A stretch of 64,000 nt of DNA, from assembly GCA_944326305.1 (NCBI GenBank), contig CALVDL010000012.1, positions 18,904-82,903 of the forward strand, given 5' to 3'. The notes under the pieces are model-generated. The model was given only the letters and a program-made list of their open reading frames with translations, was not told where the DNA came from and made no database searches. Origin of the DNA: an uncultured Bacteroidales bacterium (GTDB taxonomy: Bacteria; Bacteroidota; Bacteroidia; Bacteroidales; UBA932). The translations under genes and the position numbers were made by a program. Below, piece after piece: positions 1-9,040 of the stretch (position 1 is its first letter; each line of letters starts with the position of its first letter).

Positions 1-293
1 TGCCTGCAGAAGAAGCACTCTCCGCAGAATGTCTCCACGTTGACGGCCACCCTGTCGCCCGGGACAACATTGTGCACCCCGCTTCCGGTCTGCTGCACAA
101 TGCCTACCATCTCATGCCCCACCGTTATGCCGGGGACCGCCCTCGGGACACTTCCGTGCTTGATATGCAGGTCACTGGTACAGATGCTGCCCAGGGTCAC
201 CTTCACTATTGCGTCCCTTTGCCCCTGCAGCTGCGGCACCGGCTTGTCTATAAGCTCGAACCGCCCTTTTTCTACATATGTATATGCCAGCAT
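1..293 (-). CDS. Zinc-dependent alcohol dehydrogenase (MDR family), 5' part
   Basis: This is the N-terminal 97 codons of a medium-chain dehydrogenase/reductase; the rest lies beyond the left edge. It would oxidise an alcohol or polyol with NAD(P)+ through a catalytic zinc. The sequence shows the family layout: a cysteine followed by TSDLHIKHG (zinc ligand region near residue 38), the GHEMVG motif containing His and Glu, the PGDRVAV turn, and the start of the structural zinc site, FCGECFFC, at the edge. The ATG at 293 is the only good start. It lies 25 bases beyond the end of tex on the same strand, so it could be read through from tex. The substrate cannot be told from this half. Confidence 0.85.
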   Translation of the reverse strand, partial: MLAYTYVEKGRFELIDKPVPQLQGQRDAIVKVTLGSICTSDLHIKHGSVPRAVPGITVGHEMVGIVQQTGSGVHNVVPGDRVAVNVETFCGECFFCR

Positions 294-318
294 GATAGTA
301 TAAATCCGATGATGGTAT

Positions 319-2454
319 TCATTTCATCAGCCTCAGGCCGATGCGTCCGCGCTCGAGGTCGAGGTTTATGACCATGACCCTGACTTTCTGGTGCAGCTTC
401 AGGACCTTTCCCGGATCTGAGAGTCCGCGGACACCCATCTGCGAGATGTGGATAAGGCCGTTCTGCTTGATGCCTATGTCCACGAATGCGCCGAACGCGG
501 TGATGTTGGTCACTATCCCAGGAAGCTCCATCCCTTCTGAAAGGTCATCTATGGTATGGATGTCATCAGCGAAGCTGAACTCCTGGGCCTCAGAACGCGG
601 GTCCCGGCCAGGCTTGACAAGCTCTTTCAGAATGTCATTGATGGTAGGCAGCCCGAAATCCTCCTCGACAAAGTCCTGGGGGTGTATCTTTGAACACAGT
701 TCCTTGTTGGCCACCAGCTCCGTGGTCCTGACCCCGAGGGAGGCCGCCATCTTCTCGACTATATGGTAGCTTTCGGGATGCACGGCGGAGTTGTCCAGAG
801 GGTTGTCCGCACCCGGGATGCGCAGGAAGCCTGCACACTGTTCGAAAGCCTTGTCTCCGAGCCTCTTGACCTTAAGCAGCTCTTTACGCGAACGGTACGG
901 ACCGTTTTCCGCCCTGTATTCGACAATATTCTCCGCAAGGGCAGGCCCTATGCCCGAAACGTAGCTTAAAAGGGACTTGCTGGCGGTGTTCAGGTTCACT
1001 CCGACACTGTTCACGCAGCTCTCCACGGTGTTGTCGAGCTTCTCTTTAAGGAGGGTCTGGTCCACATCATGCTGGTACTGCCCCACCCCGAGGGACTTCG
1101 GGTCGATCTTCACCAGTTCGGCAAGCGGGTCCATAAGGCGGCGCCCTATGGATACTGCCCCGCGGACAGTCACGTCATAGTCCGGGAACTCCTCACGGGC
1201 TATCTCCGATGCGGAATATATGGATGCCCCGTCCTCGCTGACCATGAAGACACGTACACCCTGCGGCTTAGGCACACGCTTTATGAAATCCTCAGTCTCA
1301 CGGCCGGCCGTACCGCTGCCTATGGCTATGACTTCTATCCCGTACTTGCTTATCATATCTGACACGGCCCTGATGGACTTCACCTTCTCGCTCACAGGAG
1401 GGTGCGGATAGATAGTCTCGTTGTGCAGGAGATTGCCCTGGGCATCCAGACATACTACCTTGCATCCTGTCCTGAAGCCAGGGTCGATAGCCAGAGTACG
1501 TTTCTGCCCCACAGGGGACGCCAAAAGGAGCTGGCGCAGGTTCTCCCCGAAAATCTTTACGGATTCTATATCGGCCTTCTCCTTGGCCTGAGCCACCACC
1601 TCGTTGGTTATGGAAGGCTCCAGCAGGCGTTTATAGGCATCATCTATCGCTTCGTGTATCTGCTCTGCAAGCGGGGCTGCCGGGTACCTGCGCTCCTGAC
1701 AGAAATCATAGTACAGCTTCTTTCCGCATTTCTCCGCATCCGCGTCCACCTTCAGGGTGATATAACCCTCCTCCTCGGCCCTGAGCATTGCCAGAAGCCT
1801 GTGCGGGGCGATGCGTGAAATAGGTTCGGAATAGTCGAAATAGGACTTATACTTGGCCGCCTCCGGCCCTGTTGCCTTCTTGGTCGCCTTTGCCACAAGC
1901 CTTCTGGTATTGAATATGCCGCGCAGAGTCTCGCGGACGGATGCAGTCTCGCTGAGCCGTTCCGCAATGATGTCCCGCGCACCGGAAAGGGCATCCTCCG
2001 GGGTAGCGACCTTGTCATTCAGGAACTTCGCTGCCTCTTTCTGCGGGTCTGCAAGGGAGACGGAGTACATCTTGTCGGCAAGAGGCTCAAGGCCGGCTTC
2101 CTTCGCCGCTGTGGCCCTGGTGCGGCGCTTCGGCCGGTACGGGAGGTACAGGTCCTCGAGCTCACGTGCATCCACGCAGTCCTCGACCGATGATTTCAGC
2201 TCCGGGGTGAGCTTCCCGAGCCCTTCTATTGTCTCCAGAATAGTGGCCTTGCGTTTCTCCATGTCCTCGAAGACCTGCGTCCAATGCCTTATCTCGGCTA
2301 CGGCCACCTCGTCCAGGCCTCCAGTGCGCTCCTTCCTGTAGCGGCTTATGAACGGGATTGTCGCCCCTTCCTCAAAAAGTCTTGCGCAGTTCTCCACCTG
2401 CCACTCCTTCACATCCAGCCTCGATGCTATATTCTTGATATAGATTTCTTTCAT
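319..2454 (-). CDS. tex: Tex-family S1 RNA-binding transcription accessory protein
   Basis: This 711-residue protein matches the cytosolic Tex/YhgF family, which binds nucleic acid and influences transcription. The order is an N-terminal helical HTH-like part (WQVENCARLFEEGATIPFI and the YRKERTGGLDEV motif), a YqgF/RNase H-like domain near residue 320 (RTLAIDPGFRTG), a helix-hairpin-helix region near residues 490-560 (SYVSGIGPALAENIVEYR), and a C-terminal S1 domain from about residue 630 (GIVTNITAFGAFVDIG). Length and order are normal for the family. The start ATG follows a spacer of about 190 bases shared with the divergent sensor kinase. Confidence 0.95.
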   Translation of the reverse strand: MKEIYIKNIASRLDVKEWQVENCARLFEEGATIPFISRYRKERTGGLDEVAVAEIRHWTQVFEDMEKRKATILETIEGLGKLTPELKSSVEDCVDARELEDLYLPYRPKRRTRATAAKEAGLEPLADKMYSVSLADPQKEAAKFLNDKVATPEDALSGARDIIAERLSETASVRETLRGIFNTRRLVAKATKKATGPEAAKYKSYFDYSEPISRIAPHRLLAMLRAEEEGYITLKVDADAEKCGKKLYYDFCQERRYPAAPLAEQIHEAIDDAYKRLLEPSITNEVVAQAKEKADIESVKIFGENLRQLLLASPVGQKRTLAIDPGFRTGCKVVCLDAQGNLLHNETIYPHPPVSEKVKSIRAVSDMISKYGIEVIAIGSGTAGRETEDFIKRVPKPQGVRVFMVSEDGASIYSASEIAREEFPDYDVTVRGAVSIGRRLMDPLAELVKIDPKSLGVGQYQHDVDQTLLKEKLDNTVESCVNSVGVNLNTASKSLLSYVSGIGPALAENIVEYRAENGPYRSRKELLKVKRLGDKAFEQCAGFLRIPGADNPLDNSAVHPESYHIVEKMAASLGVRTTELVANKELCSKIHPQDFVEEDFGLPTINDILKELVKPGRDPRSEAQEFSFADDIHTIDDLSEGMELPGIVTNITAFGAFVDIGIKQNGLIHISQMGVRGLSDPGKVLKLHQKVRVMVINLDLERGRIGLRLMK

Positions 2455-2635
2455 GATGATTACCAGTTAATGCCATTAATCAGTCTGTCCAAATCATGCA
2501 AATTTACAAAAAAGAAAGATTGGAACGGCTGGCAGTACTGCATTCTTGACAACTATCATGGTCATCAAGGATAGTCCAGACAGCTGCAGGCATAAGATTC
2601 CCGTATTGTCTTTCATTATTTGACGGTCAATTTAT

Positions 2636-2643
2636 TAAATTTG
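2636..2643 (+). promoter_or_regulatory. Bacteroidota -7 box for the sensor kinase operon
   Basis: TAAATTTG matches the TAnnTTTG -7 consensus. It ends only four bases before the kinase ATG at 2648, so the transcript would have an extremely short leader. No -33 TTTG is present at the usual spacing. Confidence 0.5.
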
Positions 2644-2647
2644 CAGT

Positions 2648-3997
2648 ATGAATTTCTTCCGGAAGCATATTATTCCTTTAAGTGCCGTCTTGACCCTTGC
2701 CGCGGTCGGATGTTATGAAGCATACTGGCTCCGGGGAATGTATAAAACCGGAAAGGAGTCTGCCGAATCTATAATCAGTTCATCTGTAACAAAGGCGGAA
2801 ATGGAAGAGTATCTTGAGAGGACCAGCGTCGCGCATGGGGCTGATTCTATACACATCCTCAGCGTCAAGACCGAATCCATTCCGAAGGTGGTGTCGATGT
2901 CTATCGACTCGTTGAGCGGAAGGCCACATGCGATACAAGTACACAGGATTGACAGTCTGGGAAATTCCCTGGAAGACCTGCTGTCCCGAAGACCCGACCT
3001 GGACAAGATAGATTCCATATTCTGTGCCCTGCTGGACAGTGCAGGACTTGACATAGAGTGCGAACTGGCATTTATGGAAAATGATGGCGCGTCAGGAACA
3101 TTATCCGGCAAGGACAGTACCGGGGCCGATGATGCCGGGAATGTGATACTTGCCGTACCTTCCTATGTCAATGACGGGTATTACCAGGTCAGTTCCGGCT
3201 CACTTACAAGACATATCATAGGGAATATGTCAGGGACAGTTGCCACCTCGGCAGGGATACTGCTGATAATCGTCATGGCCTTCTGCCTGATGGACAGGAC
3301 TGTGAAGAAACAGCGGAAACTCGAAGAGATGAAAAACGATTTCACACGGAACATCACACACGAGCTGAAAACGCCCATTGCAGTAGCATACGCGGCAAGC
3401 GACACCCTGCAGAAATATGATCTCGGGAACGACCCTGCAAAACGGGAGGAGTACCTGGCCGTCATAAAGGGGCAGCTTGACAGACTTTCAGGAATGGTGG
3501 AAATAATCCTGTCAACCGCGGTGGAGAGCCGCGCAGGTCTCAGACTGGACCTTGCAATGATACAGCTCAGACCGATGCTCGAGGATGCCGCATCCCAGAC
3601 AAGGCTGAAAGCAGGCAAACCCTGCGACATAACCGTATCTGTACTCCCGGACAGTCTGGAAGCGACGATAGACAGGCGGCTCATGTCCAGCGTCATCCTG
3701 ACAATACTTGACAACGCCGTGAAATATTCCGGTAACAGCGTGAAAATATCGGTAAAAGCATACCGGGACGGACAGAGGACACTCATATCCGTCTCAGACG
3801 ACGGTATAGGGATAGCCCCGATGGACCAGAAACATATTTTCGAAAAATTCTACAGGGTCCACACCGGCGACAGGCATGATGTAAAGGGATACGGGATAGG
3901 GCTTTTCTTCGCAAAAACCATAGTGGAAAAGCACGGGGGAAAGATATCGGTGACCAGCAAACCTGGCGAGGGCAGTTCATTTGTAATAGAGTTGTGA
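2648..3997 (+). CDS. Membrane sensor histidine kinase
   Basis: This 449-residue protein is the sensor half of a two-component system of the RprX-like type common in Bacteroidales. It has an N-terminal membrane helix (about 8-26), an extracytoplasmic sensing region of roughly 165 residues, a second helix (about 195-215), and then the kinase core without an obvious HAMP domain. The phospho-acceptor motif is ITHELKTPI with His near 238. The ATPase shows the N box ILDNAVKYS, the G1 box SDDGIGIAP and the G2 box GYGIGLFF near 414. One base separates it from the response regulator, so the two are co-transcribed. The signal sensed is not evident. Confidence 0.93.
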   Translation: MNFFRKHIIPLSAVLTLAAVGCYEAYWLRGMYKTGKESAESIISSSVTKAEMEEYLERTSVAHGADSIHILSVKTESIPKVVSMSIDSLSGRPHAIQVHRIDSLGNSLEDLLSRRPDLDKIDSIFCALLDSAGLDIECELAFMENDGASGTLSGKDSTGADDAGNVILAVPSYVNDGYYQVSSGSLTRHIIGNMSGTVATSAGILLIIVMAFCLMDRTVKKQRKLEEMKNDFTRNITHELKTPIAVAYAASDTLQKYDLGNDPAKREEYLAVIKGQLDRLSGMVEIILSTAVESRAGLRLDLAMIQLRPMLEDAASQTRLKAGKPCDITVSVLPDSLEATIDRRLMSSVILTILDNAVKYSGNSVKISVKAYRDGQRTLISVSDDGIGIAPMDQKHIFEKFYRVHTGDRHDVKGYGIGLFFAKTIVEKHGGKISVTSKPGEGSSFVIEL

Positions 3998-3998
3998 T

Positions 3999-4688
3999 AT
4001 GGAAAGGATTTCTGTTCTGCTTGTAGAGGACGAGCCCACACTGGCGATGATTATCAAGGATGCCCTCGAGGCCGAGAATTTCACTGTCAGCATCGCCAGT
4101 GACGGGGTGTCGGGCCTGGAAATGTTCCTCCGCTCGGATCCTGACATAATCGTATCTGATGTCATGATGCCGAAGATGTCAGGTCTCGAAATGGTGCAGA
4201 AGATCCGACAGACCGGCGCCCTTATTCCGGTACTGTTCCTGACCGCCAGGACCTCGGCTGATGATGCTGTCGAAGGATTCGAGGCCGGAGGCAACGATTA
4301 CCTGAAAAAACCGTTCGGAATGAAGGAACTTGTAGTAAGGATGATGGCGCTCCTCGGACGGATAGGGGTACAGGGAAAGGCCATCCCGGCAGAATACACT
4401 GTCGGCAAGTATATGTTCACACCTGCACGGCGGCTCCTGACCTACCTGCCAGACGGAGAAAGTGAAGAACTCCCGAACAGGGAAAGCGAAATCCTCAAGC
4501 GGTTGTGCGCAAACGGGAATCAGACAGTCCCTGCAAAAGAAATACTGCTTGACCTGTGGGGAGATGATGATTTCTTCAGCACCCGCAGCTTCCAGGTCCT
4601 CATATCACGACTGAGGCACAGGCTTTCAAAGGACCCTGGAATCAGCATCATGAACATAAGAGGAGAGGGCTATAGGCTCATCTGCTGA
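3999..4688 (+). CDS. OmpR/PhoB-family response regulator
   Basis: This 229-residue regulator has a receiver domain (phospho-acceptor Asp near 52 in IIVSDVMMPK, and the conserved Lys in LKKPFGMKEL) followed by a winged-helix DNA-binding domain (about 130-229, ending SRLRHRLSKDP...GEGYRLIC). It starts one base after the kinase stop codon. The gene ends one base before the end of the convergent barrel gene, so the adjacent barrel/GLPGLI pair is a reasonable but untested target. Confidence 0.93.
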   Translation: MERISVLLVEDEPTLAMIIKDALEAENFTVSIASDGVSGLEMFLRSDPDIIVSDVMMPKMSGLEMVQKIRQTGALIPVLFLTARTSADDAVEGFEAGGNDYLKKPFGMKELVVRMMALLGRIGVQGKAIPAEYTVGKYMFTPARRLLTYLPDGESEELPNRESEILKRLCANGNQTVPAKEILLDLWGDDDFFSTRSFQVLISRLRHRLSKDPGISIMNIRGEGYRLIC

Positions 4689-4689
4689 A

Positions 4690-7188
4690 CTAAAAGTCAA
4701 TGCAGAATTTCAGCATCAGTTCCCGCGGCCGGAGATAAGTCAGGGTGTATGACCGCAATGTCGCAGATACCGCGACATGCCTGTATCCTGATGTCCCTAT
4801 GATGTTGTTCGCAAGAAGTGAGATTTCCCACCTGTCAGCCTTATAGCCCAGAGACACATCGCAGAAATAGTTCAGTCCGAACCCTCTGTCATTGCTGTGG
4901 TACAGCTCGTTGTCCATCGAAACCATCCAGCCTGAAGCCGGGCTGAAGTGGAAGTCGAGGTAATGGGACCAGTCCGTGACATGGCCGGCATTGTTGCGGC
5001 TGCTTGCCGTCATTCCAGACTGGCCTTCCACGGTCCACCAGCGGAATGGCCTGATGGAATAATCCAGAGACACGGAATACATATTCACCATTGCATCACG
5101 GACGGTTCCACCCAGAAAATAGGCATATCCCGTAGAATTGAAAGACCCGTTTATCCCTATGCGCGTCCTGCACCAGAGGAATGATTTGGCAAGCCTGCTG
5201 CCGACAATATATGTGTCGGAGTCATAGGTCCGGCCTGTCGCCCTCTGTACATGGATGCCGGACTCCATTGTATTTTCGTACAGTATATTGTCTGAAGACC
5301 TTGCATACATGGGTCTGAGATTAAAGAATATGCCGTTTACCGGATTCCTGTATGTATAGCCGGCCGAGATGATGTCCGAAGACTGCTCGCCGGTATCGCC
5401 GGTCCCTTCATATATGGAACGGTATGATGTATAAACGGGTGTGCCTATGACCTTTGTCCCTTCGTGTGGCATAGCCGGATGCCTGTAGCTGAATGAGAGT
5501 TCCGACTTGGGTGACACTTTCCATTTCCAGGACAGTGACGGCTCTATCCATATATGTCCCGATGATTCCCCTCCGTATGTCTGGTGCGCGTAACTTGTCT
5601 TTATCGAACCGGTGAGCCTGTGGCTGCCGAATGTCATCTGTACGGACGGCTCCCAATACGGCTGTGAGATCTGCCATGCGGTCCCGTTTATGTTCTGGTG
5701 CCTGTAGTCGAAACCTATGGTGTTCCTGAAATGGCACCTTCTGATCCTCTTGTTGAAACTCGCATTGTTCCGCGAAGAAAACATATTGATGTCCAGCAGT
5801 CTGGTGATGCCGTCTATTGTAAGTATCTGACCTGGCAGGTATGTGTCGCCAGTGGACGAGTTCACCTGCCACACATCCCCGCGTGCCGTGGTATGGGAGA
5901 TGGTCAGGTCCTCAGAAAGCACACGCTTGTAGGGTCTGACCATAAGGTCCGTACTGTGGCCGTTGTACAGCATCCCACCGCTGCCGGAGTTCCAGTCCGC
6001 ATAGACCTTCGTGCTGCTTCTGATGTATGTGCGGTCAGAGTTGAGCGTATAGCACAGTTCTCCCTTGATTTCGTTTTTCCTGGAAGTGATGTCATAATCC
6101 TCGGTGACGACCGGCATCCCGTCTATGGAGAGGTATGTGGTCGAATTTTCGCTGCGCAGCCTCTCCCTGTCATGGAATCCGCTCAGCTGCAGCCTGATAT
6201 CCGAGTCCTTGCCTGTCTTCCACAGCATGTTCGCCGCGAGGAGATGGCTTGCATTGAACAAGTACCGCTCTTCGTCGAAGGAGGGACCGCCAAGCTCCGG
6301 CATGCTGATAAGCCCTTTTTCTGCCTGATAGCCTCCGAGGTCGGAGATGTCCTGCACCTCTGCGCCGATATCGGCGCCGGTATTGTTGTTCTTGTACATC
6401 ATGAGGGTCTGGAACTTCTTGCTGAACTGCATGCCCATTATCCTGTTGTCATATACCACCCCCTCGCCTGCACCGGCATATCCTGCACCGAGATCTGCAA
6501 GACCCGTCCATACCGCTCTGGCGTCATCCTTAAGGACAATATTCAATGCCGCCTGTTCGCTGAAATCTATTCCCTTCAAAGACCTGACCCTCTGATGGTT
6601 CTCGAGGACCTGCACACTTTCCACCTTGTCCGCCTGTATATTGCTGCTCGCAAGGGAATACTGTCCTCCCATCAGGTCGAGGCCCTCTATATAAAAACTT
6701 CCGATGGCCTTCCCCTGGTACTCTATCGCCCCGTCGGATTTCACCTCGAGTCCGGGCATCTTGCTTATCACATCGGCGATGGAACGGTCCTGCACCTCCC
6801 TGAAACTTGCGACAGAGTATGTCAATGTATCCCCTGTTTCCGATATGCTTTCCGCAGTGACGGCCACTTCCCTGAGAGAGAACGCCTGCTCCTCGAGTAC
6901 GACTGTATGGGGCGAAGCAAATTCGTCCATACTGACTGTCACCGTCTTGAACCCGATGAATGTCACTGTAATATGGTCTGTCCCCTCCGGGACTTCAAGA
7001 CTGAAAAGACCGTCCTTGTCCGTGACGGCATATCCCGACGGCGTGTCCTTGTCTGACCAGGCTATTACATTTGCGCCGCAAAGGGCCTTCCCGTCACTGT
7101 CAAGCACCCGCCCGGACAATGTGACCCGGGCGGCACATGGAACGGTATACAAGAGCAGAAGGCCCAATAAAGACACCAGAAGGCGCAT
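4690..7188 (-). CDS. Outer-membrane beta-barrel protein with CarboxypepD_reg and plug-like domains
   Basis: This 832-residue protein has a signal peptide (about 1-20), a carboxypeptidase-regulatory-like Ig fold (about 22-105, VTLSGRVLDSDGKALCGANV), and a TonB-receptor plug-like region (DVISKMPGLEVKSDGAIEYQGK). The rest is aromatic, alternating sequence expected of a large outer-membrane barrel ending in CIDF. It resembles the barrels that accompany GLPGLI proteins in Bacteroidota and lies 7 bases downstream of one, so the two are probably translated from one message. Whether it imports, exports or assembles something is unknown. There is no SusD partner, which argues against a standard polysaccharide-utilisation role. 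Confidence 0.85.
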   Translation of the reverse strand: MRLLVSLLGLLLLYTVPCAARVTLSGRVLDSDGKALCGANVIAWSDKDTPSGYAVTDKDGLFSLEVPEGTDHITVTFIGFKTVTVSMDEFASPHTVVLEEQAFSLREVAVTAESISETGDTLTYSVASFREVQDRSIADVISKMPGLEVKSDGAIEYQGKAIGSFYIEGLDLMGGQYSLASSNIQADKVESVQVLENHQRVRSLKGIDFSEQAALNIVLKDDARAVWTGLADLGAGYAGAGEGVVYDNRIMGMQFSKKFQTLMMYKNNNTGADIGAEVQDISDLGGYQAEKGLISMPELGGPSFDEERYLFNASHLLAANMLWKTGKDSDIRLQLSGFHDRERLRSENSTTYLSIDGMPVVTEDYDITSRKNEIKGELCYTLNSDRTYIRSSTKVYADWNSGSGGMLYNGHSTDLMVRPYKRVLSEDLTISHTTARGDVWQVNSSTGDTYLPGQILTIDGITRLLDINMFSSRNNASFNKRIRRCHFRNTIGFDYRHQNINGTAWQISQPYWEPSVQMTFGSHRLTGSIKTSYAHQTYGGESSGHIWIEPSLSWKWKVSPKSELSFSYRHPAMPHEGTKVIGTPVYTSYRSIYEGTGDTGEQSSDIISAGYTYRNPVNGIFFNLRPMYARSSDNILYENTMESGIHVQRATGRTYDSDTYIVGSRLAKSFLWCRTRIGINGSFNSTGYAYFLGGTVRDAMVNMYSVSLDYSIRPFRWWTVEGQSGMTASSRNNAGHVTDWSHYLDFHFSPASGWMVSMDNELYHSNDRGFGLNYFCDVSLGYKADRWEISLLANNIIGTSGYRHVAVSATLRSYTLTYLRPRELMLKFCIDF

Positions 7189-7195
7189 AAGGCAG

Positions 7196-8011
7196 TCACT
7201 TTAAATCCAGGTAATTCTTTTCGGACTGCACCTGGTTGGAAATGTCCTTGCCGCTGGCATCCACTATTCTTGTGACAGAGCCCTTGCCGAGAAGATTCTC
7301 CACGGCTTCGGAATATGTCTGTCCGGCATTTGACTTGCGTAAGGCAAGGTATTTCTTCCTGGTGCATCTGACTGCATCAGTCTTCCCGTACAGGTCCACA
7401 TCCGTAGCGTCATGCACATCCTCTATACCGACTGAGGTAAAACGGAATATCCCGTCAGAATCCACTGCCTCGAGAATAAGTCCGGGCAGCCCGCCAAGTA
7501 CATAAGGGCCGTAGGGTATGGGGATTTCAGTAGAATACCACACAGTCCATGTCCTGCCATAGACTTCTGCCCTGGCCTGGTGACATTCGTAGCCGCAGAC
7601 CGTCTTTACGCTGTCAGTCAGTTCCCAGTCCATGTCCGGCAGACTCTCCTCGTACATCAGCTGATCGACGCCGACCTTATTCACATAGGTGTATTTTCCA
7701 TGTTCCGGTGCCCCGATAAGGATCTCGAGGCTGTTCCTGTTCGGATAGCGGGAGCCGAGCTGCTTGACGGCATCCATTGCGGAAGCGATGTCGTCTGTCC
7801 CCTGGAGCGACTTGGCGGCTTCGCTGTGCCCACGCCAGTTCGGGCTGTAGAATACAGCTGTCGTATTTCCGATGTCAAGGTTCCACCTGTAAACACCGCG
7901 TGTCCTGTTGTACAATGCATCACAGTCATAGGTGATGCGGTAGGCCGCCTTTTCCTGCGCATCCAGCAGCAGGGGCAGAAGCATAAATAGAATGGCAAGT
8001 GTCTTTTTCAT
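7196..8011 (-). CDS. GLPGLI family exported protein
   Basis: This 271-residue secreted protein has a signal peptide (about 1-18, LAILFMLLPLLLDAQ) and the family-defining hexamer GLPGLI near residue 173 (YVLGGLPGLILEAVDSDG). The family is restricted to Bacteroidota and has no established function. It usually sits beside a CarboxypepD_reg/TonB-type barrel, as here, and is the first gene of the pair. The upstream sequence contains GAGATTTGC, only a weak match to the -7 box. Confidence 0.92.
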   Translation of the reverse strand: MKKTLAILFMLLPLLLDAQEKAAYRITYDCDALYNRTRGVYRWNLDIGNTTAVFYSPNWRGHSEAAKSLQGTDDIASAMDAVKQLGSRYPNRNSLEILIGAPEHGKYTYVNKVGVDQLMYEESLPDMDWELTDSVKTVCGYECHQARAEVYGRTWTVWYSTEIPIPYGPYVLGGLPGLILEAVDSDGIFRFTSVGIEDVHDATDVDLYGKTDAVRCTRKKYLALRKSNAGQTYSEAVENLLGKGSVTRIVDASGKDISNQVQSEKNYLDLK

Positions 8012-8122
8012 GTCTGTCGAACTTTACAGTGCAAATCTCTGCAATAGGATCTGCAATCTTGTTCAACAGACCGTCAACTAATGTTAACTAATGTCAACAG
8101 GGATATGTCCCACAAACGGAAT

Positions 8123-8160
8123 ACGGTAATTCAATTCATTAAATTACATCGGATTACCGT
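8123..8160. terminator. Hairpin at the end of the flavodoxin-like gene
   Basis: The arms ACGGTAAT (8123-8130) and ATTACCGT (8153-8160) pair perfectly around an AT-rich loop. The right arm contains the stop codon of the minus-strand flavodoxin gene. The loop sequence TCATTAAATTACATCG recurs at 13820, so this hairpin also belongs to the local repeat family. Confidence 0.5.
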
Positions 8161-8768
8161 ATGAAGCTCGTCTTGATCCCCGGCTCCTTTTCCGGCACCG
8201 GCTGGCCTCCGGTTTTCAGGCTTTTCAGGACCCATGCCATGTTGTTTCCCAAAGTGCGCATCGTCTGCAGCCCTTCGGCATCCTGCAGGGCTTCACCTGG
8301 CAGACGGCCATGCACGCTGTTCCAATATTGGGAGCCTACAACAAGCATATCGGTTATCGTAAAATACTTGTTCAGCCGGTCAAACGTGGCACTTGCCCCT
8401 CCCCGCCGGCAGACGGCTACGCAGGCTGCCGGTTTGTAGCGCAGCAGCGACGATGATGAATAGAACAGCCTGTCGAGCAGGGCGCAAAGAGAGCCGTTGG
8501 GACCTGCATAATAGACGGGCGAACCGATGACGATGCCATCCGCAGTTTCCAGTTTCTCTCGGACCGTGGTGTACAGCGCATCTCCGAATACGCACCTTCC
8601 CGATTCCGCACAACGGTTGCAGGCGATGCATCCCTGCACTGCTTTTGTTCCGATTGAGACGATTTCAGTTTCCACACCATTCGCCTCCAGTGCCTTCGCA
8701 ACTTCCGACAAGGCAATGTAAGTGTTTCCTTTACCCCTCGGGCTTCCGTTAATCAGTAATACTTTCAT
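8154..8768 (-). CDS. Flavodoxin-like NAD(P)H-dependent oxidoreductase
   Basis: This 204-residue protein belongs to the FMN-dependent NADPH oxidoreductase / iron-sulfur flavoprotein-like group of the flavodoxin fold. The FMN phosphate loop is GSPRGKGNT at residues 9-17. A cysteine pair in GCIACNRC follows near residue 47, and the flavin ring loop GSPVYYAGPNG is near 81. Related proteins reduce quinones, nitro compounds or metals; the substrate here is unknown. The gene is flanked closely on both sides by members of one repeat family (8136-8158 and 8788-8880), which suggests that it sits in or beside an acquired block. Confidence 0.88.
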   Translation of the reverse strand: MKVLLINGSPRGKGNTYIALSEVAKALEANGVETEIVSIGTKAVQGCIACNRCAESGRCVFGDALYTTVREKLETADGIVIGSPVYYAGPNGSLCALLDRLFYSSSSLLRYKPAACVAVCRRGGASATFDRLNKYFTITDMLVVGSQYWNSVHGRLPGEALQDAEGLQTMRTLGNNMAWVLKSLKTGGQPVPEKEPGIKTSFIR

Positions 8769-8787
8769 TGTTTTTCTCTTTAATTAT

Positions 8788-8880
8788 TTAACGTCAGTTC
8801 GACGAATTAATGTTTAATAGTATTGTCATTAAAATCAATATTTTATATTCTTTGAGCGAAATTCGTCATACTGACGTTAA
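8788..8880. repeat. 93-bp palindromic (MITE-like) element
   Basis: The ends are imperfect terminal inverted repeats of 21 bases: 8788-8808 reads TTAACGTCAGTTCGACGAAT plus T, and the reverse complement of 8860-8880 differs at two positions only. Related motif copies lie at 13795-13815 and, inverted, at 14163-14183. There is no coding content. It sits just upstream of the flavodoxin-like gene. Confidence 0.6.
8789..8845 (+). repeat. 57-bp inverted repeat, left copy (pairs with 14127-14183)
   Basis: The reverse complement of 14127-14183 matches this stretch at 55 of 57 positions; the mismatches are at the T after TTAATG and the T after GTCAT. The two copies bound about 5.3 kb of accessory sequence. 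Confidence 0.85.
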
Positions 8881-9040
8881 GGATTTCCTCCGTAAATCCT
8901 GCCTGTCCACCCCCAGTCACCTGACGGTGACAGCCCCGTCGGGGCATGCGGCTCCGGTGCGGCCCTGAAGGGCTCCAAATGCAAAGGTAAAACAAAAAGC
9001 TCCACAACGCGATTGTTGTGAGGCCCAATATCTTATTCAT
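8843..9040 (-). pseudogene. Truncated small membrane protein reading into a repeat
   Basis: The ATG at 9040 overlaps the TGA of the upstream DUF4405-like frame (ATGA). The first 22 or so residues (MNKILGLTTIALWSFLFYLC) form one membrane helix. The reading frame then enters the GC-rich repeat cluster at 8903-8989 and becomes arginine- and glycine-rich with no protein character. I read this as the 5' end of a second operon gene cut by insertion of the repeat or by deletion. Confidence 0.5.
8903..8989. repeat. REP-like cluster of GC-rich hairpins, left
   Basis: Consecutive short palindromes are GTCACC-tgac-GGTGAC (8917-8932), GCCCC-gtc-GGGGC (8934-8946) and GCCCTGAAGGGC (8962-8973). The stretch 8903-8937 (CTGTCCACCCCCAGTCAC onwards) recurs inverted at 13917-13950. 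On the minus strand a TACCTTTG -7-like box (8982-8989) lies immediately before the hairpins. Confidence 0.6.

Noticed and set aside
5698..7056. 452-codon plus-strand frame opposite the barrel gene
   Set aside because: Composition is antisense-like (His, Val and Pro rich) with no motif, and the minus strand has a signal peptide and domain order.
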